Notes under the pieces: generated by a model
Told to the model about the DNA's origin: nothing
What the model saw: only the letters and a program-made list of their open reading frames with translations
The model's database searches: none
NCBI RefSeq assembly: GCF_035582795.1
Contig: NC_134365.1
Span: 75,125,635-75,189,634, forward strand
Length of the DNA: 64,000 nt
DNA from: Mycteria americana
Taxonomy: Eukaryota; Chordata; Aves; Ciconiiformes; Ciconiidae
Reading direction: 5' to 3'
In this document: piece after piece, positions 38,603 through 51,200 of the stretch
How positions within the stretch are numbered: the stretch's first letter is position 1
How the letters are laid out: each line of letters opens with the position of its first letter
Position numbers and translations under genes: made by a program

Positions 38603-39918
38603 TTTCAGACTTAAAGCCTCTTTTCCACTCAAACTTATACATTATTTTGTTAAGTAAACATTTTCTTTTCAATTCACATTTTTTAATCCAGACCATTCTT
38701 GGTACAATAGCTTTAAGAAATCAGAAAATGTGAGTGATGACCAAAGCCCCATTGTTCAAGTCATATACTTTTCCGTATTATTGTTCAAACTGGAGACTTT
38801 GAAAAGTAATTTGCTGCCACAGAAAAAAAAGAAAAACAAAGAAAAACACAAACCCCAGACATACCAGAATCTGCAACTACAGGACCAAGCATTTAAGACT
38901 AGAACCCAAGGTTAGAAGATGACAAAGCAGAAAGATGTCAACAATACACAAACTGTAAACCTAAGTTTCTTGCTCCCCAGTGCAACAGGATCTCTGTTCA
39001 CTAATCATCAGTTCAATAGTCCATTCTGCTAGATACTGCTGAAGCACAAATACAGACACCAGAATAGTGTTTAAATTTAGAATCAAGTTTCAAAAAGGAA
39101 TCTAGATTTGGAATAGTGGTCTTCTGCTTTAAAAGTACACTTAATGAACAAGCAGCTTTCCCACAGAAGTTAGAGATGGTACATTGTCCATCTAACACTA
39201 TGATGGTACATATCCTCAAAGAATCTGATGGCCACAGAACTTTCACATTTCTACAGCTTAACACATCAAGAAGGTAAAATCAAAATATTTATCATTTCAG
39301 CAAGCTGGTTGATTCTTATACAAAAGAAGAGTACCATCATACAGAAAGCTACCTTTTTCTTTTTTAAAAAAGAGAGGGGGAAAAATCATCATCCTAACCT
39401 TCGTCCCTAGTTACAGCACACTGGTGATCTCACGAGTCTATTATCATTCATATTTTGCTTGTATACATCTAAAAGTCTAATATTCTCTGACCATGTTTTC
39501 TTTAATATAAGTTAACGCAACTTCAATAAAATAAGTTGTTAAACGAATCCTTTGGAACAACTTCACTGTCTGCACTCAACTTTTACAAAAACCGATGAAA
39601 GCAGCAATGGAATCATGTTAAACTTATAATAAATAATTCACATACAACATATGTTAAATTACAAAGAAGGATTAAATTGCCATTTCTATAACTTTTTATA
39701 GATTTAGCAAGTTTCTAATCCATTTTATATCAACAGCAGTACGTATGTTCTTCATACTAAATTTAACATTGAAGGACTGTTTAGAGGCATTATTTATAAA
39801 GCAAGAACCATCAAGTGAGCATTACAGAACTTCAGCAAATGTTTAGCTTTTTTCCAGTATCTGTTCTCAGAAAAGATTCAGGGGTTGTCTATCCACTTGG
39901 TAAGTTTCTTCCTCTTCA

Positions 39919-39991
39919 TTACTCAGGAAGAGTTAATGTCATGACCTCCAGCTTCATTTTGAAATACTGGTTAAACCGAACAATTGCATAC
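39919..39991 (-). CDS. ETNK1: ETNK1 coding exon 8, C-terminus and stop
   Basis: This exon finishes the split Gly codon and encodes YAIVRFNQYFKMKLEVMTLT then LPE and a TAA stop at 39919-39921. A second in-frame TGA follows immediately. Human ETNK1 ends MKPEVTALKVPE, so the last dozen residues are the least conserved part of the visible protein while the length is the same. The acceptor is TTGAATAG|G at 39992-39993, with a weak pyrimidine tract. This fixes the 3' end of the coding region; sequence at lower coordinates is the 3' UTR or flank. Confidence 0.94.
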
Positions 39992-41219
39992 CTATTCAAA
40001 GGGAGAAAGAGATTTGAAGTTAGAAGCAGTTAACTCCTTACATGAAAACAGACATGCTAGGTAGGACTAGTCAAAAGTCCACCTACCCCAGTACCCTCTT
40101 TCCAACACTGACCCTTAGCAGCTGCCAAAGGAAGAAATTAAGAACAGAGCAACCATATTATGGTACTTCTTCACAACCACCACCCACTCCCAGCTTGCTA
40201 CAGTTTGTAAAACAGATGTTGTTCCAGGATTATCAGAGTTGGCATTTTCATGTTTAATAGTTCTTAATAGACTGTCCAACAACTGGCAACTACAATTCCA
40301 AAGAAATCTGATCTTGATCATTGCAAGAACAATGTTTTATTCAAAACTGACACGTTTTTGGGTTCTACCACCTGTGCTTAACTTGGTTTTTTGTGCCATC
40401 TAGTGGTTACTAACAAGTACTTCTACTTGAGAATTGGTCACAAGAAGAAATTCACATTTGTCTTATTTACAAAATGACACAACTAAGCCTAGTAAACTGG
40501 TTCAGTTAGTGCACAAAAATTCTGAAGTGGGATCTTTTACCAAGCAAAATGATTAATTTTATCACCTCACCCAGTCCCCAATAGAGAGATTAATTCCCCT
40601 CTTGTTGCCATGAAAGACCATTTAAAAAAATGCCCAAGATACACATCTACCTGAAACAGAAAACCATTGGCAAGCGTCTCAGGAAACAGAACTTAACATT
40701 CATTGGCATTACAAAGACTCTTTAAAAAAAGATTAGGAATTTCCAAGATCAACTCTCCATGCAATAAGAAGTAAACAAGCTCTTCTGTACAAAGAGCCCC
40801 GTTTCTTGCTTGACTCTTACAGTTGGAAACGTAGTCTTGCATCTGACAGATAATGCACCCCACTGACCAACTCGGCTTTTATGCCTTTGTCTCTTCAACA
40901 AAAAACACCCCACAACACTCAATGCCCAAAAACATTTACTCCTCTAGGTATGTTCCTTGGCTTGTTATACTATGTTTTAGCCTAGAGGCACATACTAATT
41001 TAGAGAACTTTCACAGCAACAAAAAGCACAAACAGCTTTTACTGTCTTGTTTTCTCTTAAAAAATAAAGAGTTATAGTACAGATCAGCTAGATCTATCAA
41101 ATAGATCAGGTCTGTTGCTCAGATCTCAGTTTCTGATAGCTGGGGTGTTGGACTAGATGGCCCCATAGGTCCCTTCCAGCCTCAAGTATTCTATAATTAA
41201 ATGTAGCAAGCACACTTAC
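39992..41219 (-). other. ETNK1: ETNK1 intron 7
   Basis: This 1228-base intron lies between exons 7 and 8. Its only recognisable content is the tail of a CR1 element (41138-41197) close to the 5' splice site. The remainder is unique-looking A+T-rich sequence. Confidence 0.9.
41138..41197 (+). mobile_element. ETNK1: CR1 LINE 3' tail inside ETNK1 intron 7
   Basis: The stretch 'gtgttggactagatggcccc' followed by 'ataggtcccttccagcctca' and 'attctataatt' is the CR1 3' UTR end in plus orientation. It is therefore antisense to ETNK1, severely 5'-truncated to about 60 bases, and sits about 22 bases from the exon 7 donor. Confidence 0.85.
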
Positions 41220-41293
41220 CCTAGAAAATCAAAGTCAATGGTGGAATATTTGGCTTGAATTAGAGCCCACAATCCCCAAAAGAAGTGGGAAGC
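41220..41293 (-). CDS. ETNK1: ETNK1 coding exon 7
   Basis: This exon is 74 bases and encodes ASHFFWGLWALIQAKYSTID then FDFL plus two bases of a Gly codon. It matches the human segment almost residue for residue (IDFDF for IEFDF). The acceptor has a long T-tract ending TTTCAG|GCT at 41294-41295. The donor is CTAGG|GTAAGT at 41218-41219. A CR1 tail begins only about 22 bases inside the downstream intron, unusually close to the 5' splice site, but the donor itself is a strong consensus. Confidence 0.95.
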
Positions 41294-43901
41294 CTGAAAA
41301 AAAATTAGTGAAATATTAACATTATATAAAACCCAACGTGTAAACATATTCTCACATTAAGACAAAAATGTATCTACAAGATAACTCTCAAAACTCAATC
41401 TTTTTGTAAAGTTATTTGATCTCTCTTTACCAAAGAGATTGATAAACAAGTATTATAGATTTAATTACTGGCAATCAGAGGAGTAAATCCATTGGCCTCC
41501 TGACTCTCCATGTATTGTTTTCAAGAAAAATAGTGTTGCATTTATGAAATACGTCATCTCTTCTTAAGACTGTTGTACAACTGTATACACCACGTTAAAA
41601 AAATGCACAGAAATACAACTTTCATTTCTACTGTTGCTAATTAAATATATATTATTCTACATGTACTTGACTAATGCAAATATGAAATTCCTTTTGAACC
41701 CTTGATTACAACCCTCAGGCCATTATAACTACAACTCACTTTCACTACAGACTTGGATAAAGAGATCTGACCTGTAGCTATGTAACAGAAACTCTTAACT
41801 CATCAGCATTTACACAAATCTCTCATCTATTCCAAACTTACTTCCATTACAAGTCCAAATAAGTAGTCTGGAGGCCTATGTTCAGTTTCAGATTGAAACT
41901 ATGGATTACATTAATGATATGATTGTTATTATATTTCAAATGAACAAATATATGTAAGGGCCATGAGCTTGATAGTCTCCTTGTGGAAGACATTTCTGGA
42001 CCACCCAGGTTACAAGTGATATACTTCAGACTTCTGTTCAGTAAATAACTGCTTACAGTAATTACCTAAATTGCTTCCTGAAGCTTGCATGTAACACTTT
42101 ACCAGAAGTGTAGAAGACACATGCACGCACACACACCTGAAAACACCTTAAAATGGTAACTACTGTATGTACACATGCATCTTTCTTGTACCTCTAGTTT
42201 AGATAACTTCACCTGATAGTGAGCAGTTTGGCATTTTACACCAGCATCCATTAACTTAAGTTCGTATTTTCTCTTAAACAAAGCTTCTTCCCACATTAAC
42301 CAACACAAGAGTGTTTGGCAGTATTTGTGCATCATGTGTGGTCTATAGGCAGGTCTTGAGTTGTTCTCTAAACAGAACTCTATCGTCTTAAACATTAGTG
42401 TGATCACAGTTTAAAACTGACAAAATGATGCTATGTATTTTGAAACAGGCCACCAGCCTACTTAATTGCAGATAAAACTTTCCTAGATTAATGGGACAGC
42501 TGAATTGAACAGTAACAGTTGATAATACAGATATTTTAAAATAACAGCAAACAAGCTGGTATTTTTTAAGGGCTTGTTTAATAATCAACTTCGTAGAATG
42601 TGAACTGTATTTCCTCACTGCAACCATTAGCTTTTTGCCAGAAAACTGAAGGCATTACAGTAACAGAGGTATGCTTGGATTAGTCAGAAAGAGGACTGAA
42701 ATAAGGCCAAACTGGCTTCTTAGCCTCAGCTGTCCTACGAATAGTTTGGCATGTTATTCTTCAGGAGAAAGCAAAATAAAATTATCTAGCTGTTGGGTAA
42801 AAGGCACTTTTGCTGTAACATCTCCTGTTACATCCCCTAGGCGAAAGAAGATCAGGGCTAGTCAGAAAACATAACAAATAACGTGAACCTGTAAAGTATC
42901 TTCAGAAATCACAAAGATCAAGCTGGGGTGGGGGGGTGGGGGGGGACAACACCACCATGACATCTTCTAACTGCTTCTAACAGTATACATAATTGGGGCA
43001 TTCAAGGACTCAATGCTACACCTATTTGACTTCTTATTCTACCTCCATGAATGATGTGGTTTTTTTCCCCCTGAAGGAAAAGGCACCAAAGCCAGGTGGA
43101 ATTTTCTGAAGGCAGATCAAAATTGAACATGCTCATCCTTTCAAAGGGAAAGAACAAGGGAACAAAGCTTTTACATCCAAAGTCTTGGAAAGACAGACTG
43201 ACAGACAGGAGACAGCTTATAAATGCACAAGATACAGGAGGAGCAGGGAGCAGACTCCCTCAGACAGCCCTCACACTCTACAAAAAGGCAGAACTTCCAG
43301 GGAACCACAAGAGACCACATGTGCACTTTGCTACAATTTAAGCCACTAAAGTGACCAAAACCAAATCTAAAAGCAACTCCTTGCTTGCCAAGACACTGCA
43401 GGCAAGGAAAGAGTTAAGGTATTACTGAAAGACTCGAGTGACCTAATTATCTGTAAAAAAAATTTTAAAACCCAAAGTATCCTAGTTTAATAAAAAATTT
43501 TATCATCTTACTTTAAAAAGGCTTTCAAATTCAGAAGATTTACAAGTCTTTATGACGTACTACCTTGCTCCTCTGTCTTCTTACCCTTACAAGAAAAAGT
43601 TCAACACAGACCCACCATAAGCTGTAGCCAACTCAGAAATTTGCCAGACCAATAAACAGCCAATACAAATACTCACTAAAAGCTCATCTTTTCTGAATGC
43701 TCACTGCCTCTTTCACTAGGAATATTCTACAGAGAATTTTTAACACACACAATAACAGAAAGTTTCCATAGAACAGACTAAGGAAGTTTTTCTTTACATA
43801 CCACAGCACTCAGAGTAAGAAACTGGCAATTACATTTGTCCATAGAGTAGCAGGCTTCCCTATAGCATGTAATATATTCTAATCAGCAGTTTGTTATTTA
43901 C
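41294..43901 (-). other. ETNK1: ETNK1 intron 6
   Basis: This 2608-base intron lies between exons 6 and 7. It holds a short CA-rich patch (about 42121-42136) and a strong G-run cluster on the plus strand (42925-42945). No transposable element or exon-like segment was recognised. Confidence 0.9.
42925..42945 (+). repeat. G-run cluster with quadruplex potential
   Basis: Runs of four, seven and eight G are separated by single T residues (42925-42945). The G-rich strand is the plus strand, which is the template for ETNK1; the transcript would carry C runs. It lies inside intron 6. Confidence 0.9.
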
Positions 43902-44062
43902 CAGTGCAAACTGATTGACTTGGACATATAGAACTTCAACTTCTTTTTCACTGACTTCTGTGCCAAATCCTTTATATTCTTTGTAGGCCTCCAGGTAAGA
44001 TCTCAGCCATTGTTCCTGTAATTTTCTGTTAGGATAAAGGCTGTAGTCTACCTCATTTACTC
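43902..44062 (-). CDS. ETNK1: ETNK1 coding exon 6
   Basis: This exon is 161 bases. After finishing a Gly codon it encodes VNEVDYSLYPNRKLQEQWLR, SYLEAYKEYKGFGTEVSEKE and VEVLYVQVNQFAL, ending on a full codon. This is the helical C-lobe of the kinase. Compared with human there are conservative changes (for example NEVDYSLYPNRKL for SDVDYSLYPDREL), which is the amount of drift expected between bird and mammal. The acceptor is TTTTTCTAG|GA at 44063-44064 and the donor is GCACTG|GTAAAT at 43900-43901. No frame damage is seen. Confidence 0.96.
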
Positions 44063-45162
44063 CTAGAAAAAGAAAAAAATACCTATTAGAACCTTACGGT
44101 ATCTTAAAAGACCATTAGAATCACATTACTGGACTACTTCCCCCCCTCCTTGCCCCTAACACATATGCACAAATTGATGTGGACAAACATCACTTTTTTT
44201 ACTTTGACCTGATTTTATCAGTTACATGTCGGCAAGAATTTCTCACACACGAATCAGAGCGTTCAACACAGCAGAAAGATTTGCACTGTGTATGTTTTCA
44301 GCCACATACATATTCTACTTGTATTTTGAAATTCAGCAAGTTTGGCTTTGAGAGAAGCCTCAAGAAAAAAGCATTTGCATTATGAATACTTAAATTACCA
44401 AGTATACACTCTGAATTTTTTTTAAGTTATCTAGACTTAACATTCAGTTTGTGAAACAACGGCTAGTAGATTAAGGCTCCTAATTTCACCATATTGCACT
44501 TTCCATCTATACTAATCGTTATGTAGGTTTTTCCTGTTGCCCCATCTTCTGAAATAACACAGCATACACCCAAGGGTATTTCTCTCTTATGGAGTAAACA
44601 AAATGAGCATTCCCTGAAAAAATCTGAACTAGTAAATGAATGAGTCTACCAGCACCTTATTCCTGAAATCCCACTCTTCCTACCACAGAGTCTTAGCTTT
44701 TACTTCTCATTTTAGGACACGACTCAAGGGCAACTACTTAGCACACACATGCAAAGCCACCAAAGAAAAACCACATAAGCCTGCCATTTGGAACTGTGGA
44801 ACCACACAGCATATTCTCAATATATACCTATGCTGTAAAAGATACATCTGCAGTGTTTCATTAGAGTGGGCTGAGTCTCTGCTGTGTCATTTCACAGAAG
44901 GATACTGTGAAAGCTGCAAGTTCTGTATTTATCTAACTCCGTCAAAACTTAGGACATTATGTTCTCATTTCTGTGTTAGCAGAACTGCAAAGGAAGGGCA
45001 TAACTGGCCTGCAAGATGAGACATTAACACATTTTGATACTATCAGATAAACAGCTATATAGGTGTATCTAGATATACAGGCAGAGAAAAAAGAATGTGC
45101 AAGAATAAATTTTTATTTTTAATAAAACCAGTTTACCTCTACCTCAGAAATCCAATTTTTAC
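44063..45162 (-). other. ETNK1: ETNK1 intron 5
   Basis: This 1100-base intron lies between exons 5 and 6. I see no repeat or regulatory signal in it. Apparent open frames here (for example 44636-45019 on the plus strand) have no recognisable product. Confidence 0.9.
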
Positions 45163-45246
45163 CTGCAAATTCATTGAAGTGATTGCCAATGTCATACGCC
45201 AGGTAGTTGTATCCAGAGTACTCATAGTCTATGAACTGCACATCAC
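45163..45246 (-). CDS. ETNK1: ETNK1 coding exon 5 (IDYEY choline-kinase motif)
   Basis: This short exon is 84 bases and encodes GDVQFIDYEYSGYNYLAYD followed by IGNHFNEFAG. It is the family signature segment: the Asp of IDYEY corresponds to the metal-binding Asp of the kinase DFG position, and the YDIGNHFNE stretch is the conserved choline-kinase motif. The acceptor is CACATAG|GT at 45247-45248 and the donor is TTTGCAG|GTAAAA at 45161-45162. Splitting one Gly codon at each end is consistent with exons 4 and 6. The intron upstream of it in transcript order (45247-51873) is the largest complete intron in the window. Confidence 0.97.
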
Positions 45247-48200
45247 CTATGTGAGACACAACAGCAGCAACATCAGAGTCCGTATCAAATGAATTCACAG
45301 CCCTAATCCTTTGGTGTCCTTTGAAGTTTTGGGGGGAAAAACAAAACACACCCGTCTTACTTGTGCCCCGTTGTGTGCACTCAGACATTCCAGGGTAAGG
45401 TTGTGATTTTTACGATATGAGATTTCCTTGAATATTCATTCCAGAAAGCTCTTAAATAATTACTTAGAACTGTAAGCTCTCTATTTTTTAAACTCTGAAT
45501 AGCAGAATTTCAATTTTAACTTCTACCACATGAGGGCATCCCTTACCTTCAAAATAAGAAATATAGTAGAGGATCCTTTATTTAAACTTTATGTAGAAAT
45601 AGCAGATCAATTTTTCCCCGACTTAAAAAAAGAACAGTCCTGTTTATTCTCACACAAGTGTGCAATGACAGTAGACTAACATGTTGCAACATGTTGCTAT
45701 TTCCTGCTTCCTCCAACCACACTTACAAAGCAAGACTATTCCTAATTGTTGCTTTTTTTAGATGGCTTAAACTAGTTTCAAGAAACCATCAGACAACCCT
45801 CAAGACCTCAAAACTATGAAACTACGTAATGTTATGTAAACAAGGTCTGATAAAGCAGCAAACAGCCCCAAATGTTTCCAAATTACATTTACCTATAGCG
45901 AAGCTGAGCAAAATGCTTCACTCAAGGTAATACAGCATTGAACCTGCTCAAAAATGTCTACACCACAAACAGTCAAGACATTAACAAGAAGGATTAGGTA
46001 AAACTAGAGCTCTTGTATTTTAAAGGAAACCAGTGAAATTACTAAAAATATCAGAAAAGGAAGCAATGGGTTAACTTAAGAGCTGTTCACACTAGAACAT
46101 CAAAATGTAAAACCTTACATTGCCTACTGCTATGGTGAAATGGGTAATTTTAACAGTTGCACCGTTCTCCCTCTCTACACCCATTCTTTTGATGACTAGC
46201 TGCATATTTACTCAATAAAAACATATTCCTTCCATTACAATGAACAATCCTCTTAGCATGACTTAAAACATCTTACAGATGCTAATGCTAACTATCAGAA
46301 CTCCCAGTCAAAAAAAAAGTAAATCAAGAATAATGTTAAGTATGTTATGTATTTCCTAGACTAAGAATTTTAAGTGTCTAATATACTCCCTCCTTAAGAT
46401 TTATGGCTATTACACATCAAATACAATAGATTTTCCAGATAAGTGTCCTGACCACGTTATCACAGAACAACTTTGTTAGAAGTGTTCCTTGTATCTATGC
46501 AGTTAATCTTTACCATATTTGAAATACTAACACATTAATCTTTTCCAGATGGATAAATCTTCTTGTTGAAGCACTTCTAATGAAAGTTAAACCCCAAAAC
46601 ACGAACAAAATTACTTAGTCACAATCCTCCAAGTCAGAGTTTACACCCTTACTTCCACAGAAAGAGAGGATTGCTTACCAAGGTTATGAGGTTAAACCTT
46701 TTAGGCTCTGACAAACCAACATGAAAATGGCCTGCAGAGTGGCAAGCTCCTCCCAGGAAAATCTTGTTGGCAACGGAAAATTGAGGTTCTCTAGAACTCT
46801 GAAGGGACAAGAAATTTTACAGCAGCTGCAGCCAAGATCTTACAATATCGTCACAGATGAATCTGCCAGTCAAGCACTGGCAGAAGTTAATATACTTGTA
46901 TATGCTTGCATTTCCCACTGGTTCTTTAGTACTACTTTTAAAAAGAAACACCTGTAAGTTACCAGCAGTCAAAATGCACAGCCCAACCCTGGTTAATATT
47001 CTGCTACACAGCTGATCTCCTGAACTTCCCCCCTACACACACACCCAAACATTTTATATTGCTTGTATTCAGAGGGTTTTCTTTCCTCCCACACAAAATA
47101 TAAACATGGCAGGTAAAAGTTTACCTGCGAAATATCAACATAAGAAATACTTTAAATTTCTTTCACATGCGAATTTCATCTTGAATGTGCTATTATGCAT
47201 TTTTAAGTACAGCTAATATTTAAAACTTACTTCCAGATATAAATAATATTACATACAGTAAAAAATTGAATCTAACAAGATACAAATGAGGCTGTTACCA
47301 GGTACTCTCCTATGGGGAAATGCATGTGAACAAGTCATGTGATAAACCTCCAGCCAGTGCACAAGTAGCATGGTGCATGCCACCACAAGGCAGCAACAAT
47401 GGCATACCTAATCTGTAGCAGATGAAGAAAATTTGGCACACTCACATTCGGTAAGACAAAAGTTCAAAGTGAACTGCATTTTTACTGATCTCTTTCAGAC
47501 TTATGCTACTGTGGAACTCAACCTTAAGTTTAATTTTTGCATGAAAGGCTCAAAATAAAGATGCACAGTTCTTTCTGTGAAACTGAAAGAAAGCAAAAAC
47601 CGTAAGTTTGTCACTTCATAAATGCATACATGTCTCAGCTACCTTGTTTTAGAAGAAGCAGAAGAAACTTTGCATTCATTGTTTAAATATCCACAGTATT
47701 AGAAGTTACTTTTAAGATTTACTGCAGTTCGTACAGGAAAGCCACTTCTAAAAGATATGGCTTACACTAGTAGTTAAGCAGCTAGCTTTTGTTTTGAGGT
47801 TTTTAGTAAGTACAAAGAATTTTTACATCCCACTGATTTCACTGGGAGCAGGCAGACCAACAACAGACACTAGTCTAAGCACATTTGTATTTTATTGAAG
47901 TGAGACATGATTTAAAACTAAGCTCTACCATCTCTCTGCAGAAGCTACTGTTATCAAGAGGAATAGAGACATCAAAAGTATTCAACATTTCAAGTTGAAA
48001 CACACTCCTTTCATCAAGGGGTCTACTACTGTAGACAACATGCAATGTAATCTATGAAAACTACATTAAGGACACAAAATGGAATACATGTTGTGTTCCA
48101 TACACCAGAAATTTACAGAAATTCTGTAAACAGGAATTTTTAAAATAGATCAAGTAGTAGTCAAGAGGACATGTTAGATCTCCTCAGGAAACTGAAAGGT

Positions 48201-51200
48201 AGGAGGGGTGATGACACCTCTCTTTCTAGCTGCTCTTCACTTTTAATGGTTTAATAAGATAAGCACTTTCCACGTGCAAGTCCTAGCTGTAGTTACCACA
48301 GCAGAATGATGCATCCTGAGTTCCATCCATCCAGCTCATCAGGTGAGCCACTGAGGCCCTAGAAGACAGCTTTGGTAAAGACAATGATCTATGCTATGAA
48401 CATACTTGAAAATTCACAAACGGGTCGTATACCCAAAGAATAATTTTAGCTATAAATACCCAATATATCTTTGCAAAAAAAAAAAAAAAAAAAAGGTTTT
48501 TAGATCAAAACCAGAAGCCTTAAACATACCTCAGTCTTCAGAAGCACTGAGCACCCACAGACTCCTACCAAAGGAGGAGAAACATCATAGAAAACATTGG
48601 GTAGGCAGAGGGAATAAACAGAACAAAACTAGCCATCTACCTACACACTTAACTTCCTGGCAGGTGATTTTAATACATTCAAAAAGAACACATACAGATA
48701 CAGACAGAAGAATACTGATAATTGGTCTTATTGAATAGCAAGTATTTGAATACTCTTAAAACATCAGGTATTTTTGGAAACTCCCAGGTCACGCTGGAAA
48801 AAAAACCCACCAAACTAAGAGCATCAGAACACAAGGTCTAAAAATAAGCAGTACCAAGCATCAAGCATATTGACTATCTTGATACCCAAATTGTAATTAA
48901 GAGCAACGTGAAGCTCTGAGTTATATCCTTCAAAGTAGTTCACACTGATAATTAAAGTTATGTAAAGTTACACTTGCAAATTTTCATATCCTGAGTGACT
49001 GCAAACGGACATTAACAAAACAGCAAGAGGCAGAGTTCTCTCAGCCACAGCATGAACAAATTCAAGTAAGACAAGTGACACTCCATTAAATGAAGCTAGC
49101 ACTCAACATGCTATTCCAGTCTCATCAATAACATTTAATTACATGAGACTGATTCTTCTTAAAAGCAGAATGTGGTACAACTATGATTCTTCTTTCAAGT
49201 CTGAAAATTTAACATGAATTTAATGCAGAGAACAAGTCTAAAGCAAAGCACTGGGACAAGCCACAATCATTCTAACTGCACTGGACAGGAGTCCTAGTAT
49301 CTGTTGATAGTCTTTAGCTTAAAACACATGTACACACACCCCACACCCCCCCCATGCCTAGTAAATGTGCAAATTAAGAATTCAAACAAAATAAATACAG
49401 TGTTGCTAAAACCAATGAGTTATTTTGTTTGTGCCAGCTTCTGAAAAGCCAGATAAACACTACCAGCTTTGCTCAAACTGGGGAGAGAAAAAAAAAAAAT
49501 AGTAGTTAATCTAGAAGACTGATTCTCTCTCTCTAGTTCCAGCTTAGGGTCACCAAGGTTTTTCATACACAGAAGCCTTTCTAGGCAGAAGAGCAAGTTT
49601 AGTAAGAGTACAGCATCACCAAAGCTGTTAACTACCTTTGTACAGTTTGATGTCATTCCTAATTAAGTACATCTTTAAAGATTCTATTTTGTGCTCTTGC
49701 AAAATTATTTGTATACCAATAAAAGCTTTTGCTGTTCTAAACAGAATTCCAGCAATACATGTTTATTTACAGTTAAAAGCTGGGCTTCCACTTCTAAAAT
49801 CATGTTCCTCATCTTAAGATTGTACTAACAAACAGATTGATATTTTTTGATCTGTAAGAAGTATACTGTAAGAAACAGCTTTCAAACAACAGACAAATAT
49901 TCTACAGATGGCATTGAGGTTTGGTTACTATGAAAACAGTACCTGTTGTACCCAGATTTTAGAAGTGCTACAACACAGTACATGTGCAACATTCAAACAT
50001 AAGTTTAATAAGTATATGTATTTCATATTTCCAAGTCTTTCCCCCCCCAGATGTTTACAACTAGCTTGAAGCCAAAAGTTCTTTATGTACCTCCCTCCTC
50101 CCCACCCTGTCCCCAAACACTAAGCACTCACACACTTGTTATTGTAGGATTGCTCATAAGTGATGCACTGCTGGCATTGTTTTTTCCTCCATTCTGTTTA
50201 CAAAAAGAAAAGCATATAGCATTTGTTTTAAAAGTAGGAACTTCAAGCCTATTGACCATGATAGTGAGCCTTTTAAAGGAATTACTCAAGATTTTTTTTG
50301 CAGCATGGTTCTACTACAAAAAGTGACTATAAAAATTACTTTTACCTCAATGGGTCTGTTATGGAAAGCTGAAACTCAAGGTAGTTTCAGCACTGAAAAA
50401 ACCCCACACAATAGATTTATTTTTGGTATTACAGTATCACAACTCCAATGTGTTTAAGACCACAATCTGATTTTTTTTTTTGCATACCTTCCATGCTTTC
50501 CCCCCTCCTCCTCTTTTTAAGCAGAACTATAACCAGCATTGAAACTAAGTAAAACCACTGAAGTTTCATACTGAATTCTTAGAATTTAAAACTGCTCTTA
50601 ATAGCATTGTACAGGTATATATACATATGTATGTACCTACAGAACTAGAAGTACTAGCAATTCCCTTCAAAATGGTATTATGCAGAGGGAAACTTGTATA
50701 GAAACTACCAAAAGACTCTCTTTTCTCAATTCACATGCATTCAGTGCATATCTGATACAGAAATTGGTTATACATACACAGCCAGTTTTCATACTAGAAC
50801 CAATTCCAGCATGTTTTTGTTAGTTTTTATTTAGAAATTAAGGCACATAAGCTTAAAAGGTCAAAGATCAATGATGACTGATGGAGAATACTTCAGTTCC
50901 ATTCACAGTCATTTACTTCACATACTTTTGGCTTACATACCAACAGCCTTATCAAACTGTCACAAACAAATATGAAGCTACTAGAAGGAATATGTAATCC
51001 TCACTTCAAAAGAAAATCTTGATCTAACATGATGAATTTGTTGCACTCAGCTGAGCTCAGATATTTGAAATGGGAGGGAACTTGTGCGTTTTTACTGCAC
51101 CATGGCCATTTTAGTGTCACAAGTTTGCCTTTTTTGTTTCAATATCCTGTTTAATTGATTCATTTAGTAACCGAACCTCAAACCACTAAAATCCAGAAAC

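Larger units (their letters stand above)
32960..39918 (-). other. ETNK1: Proposed long 3' UTR of ETNK1 (end uncertain)
   Basis: About 7 kb below the stop codon contain no CR1 copy that I recognise, no coding exon and no obvious promoter. AATAAA hexamers on the minus strand occur at 38554-38559, 36189-36194, 35870-35875, 34137-34142, 33220-33225 and 32975-32980, so several transcript ends are possible. That the UTR is this long is inference; only its start, immediately after the stop codon, is firm. It includes a TG/CA dinucleotide patch (38297-38329) and a run of 15 C (38588-38602). Confidence 0.45.

Noticed and set aside
45119..45388. 89-codon minus-strand frame including the IDYEY motif
   Set aside because: Only 45163-45246 is exon; the flanking codons are intron read-through past the AG acceptor and GT donor.
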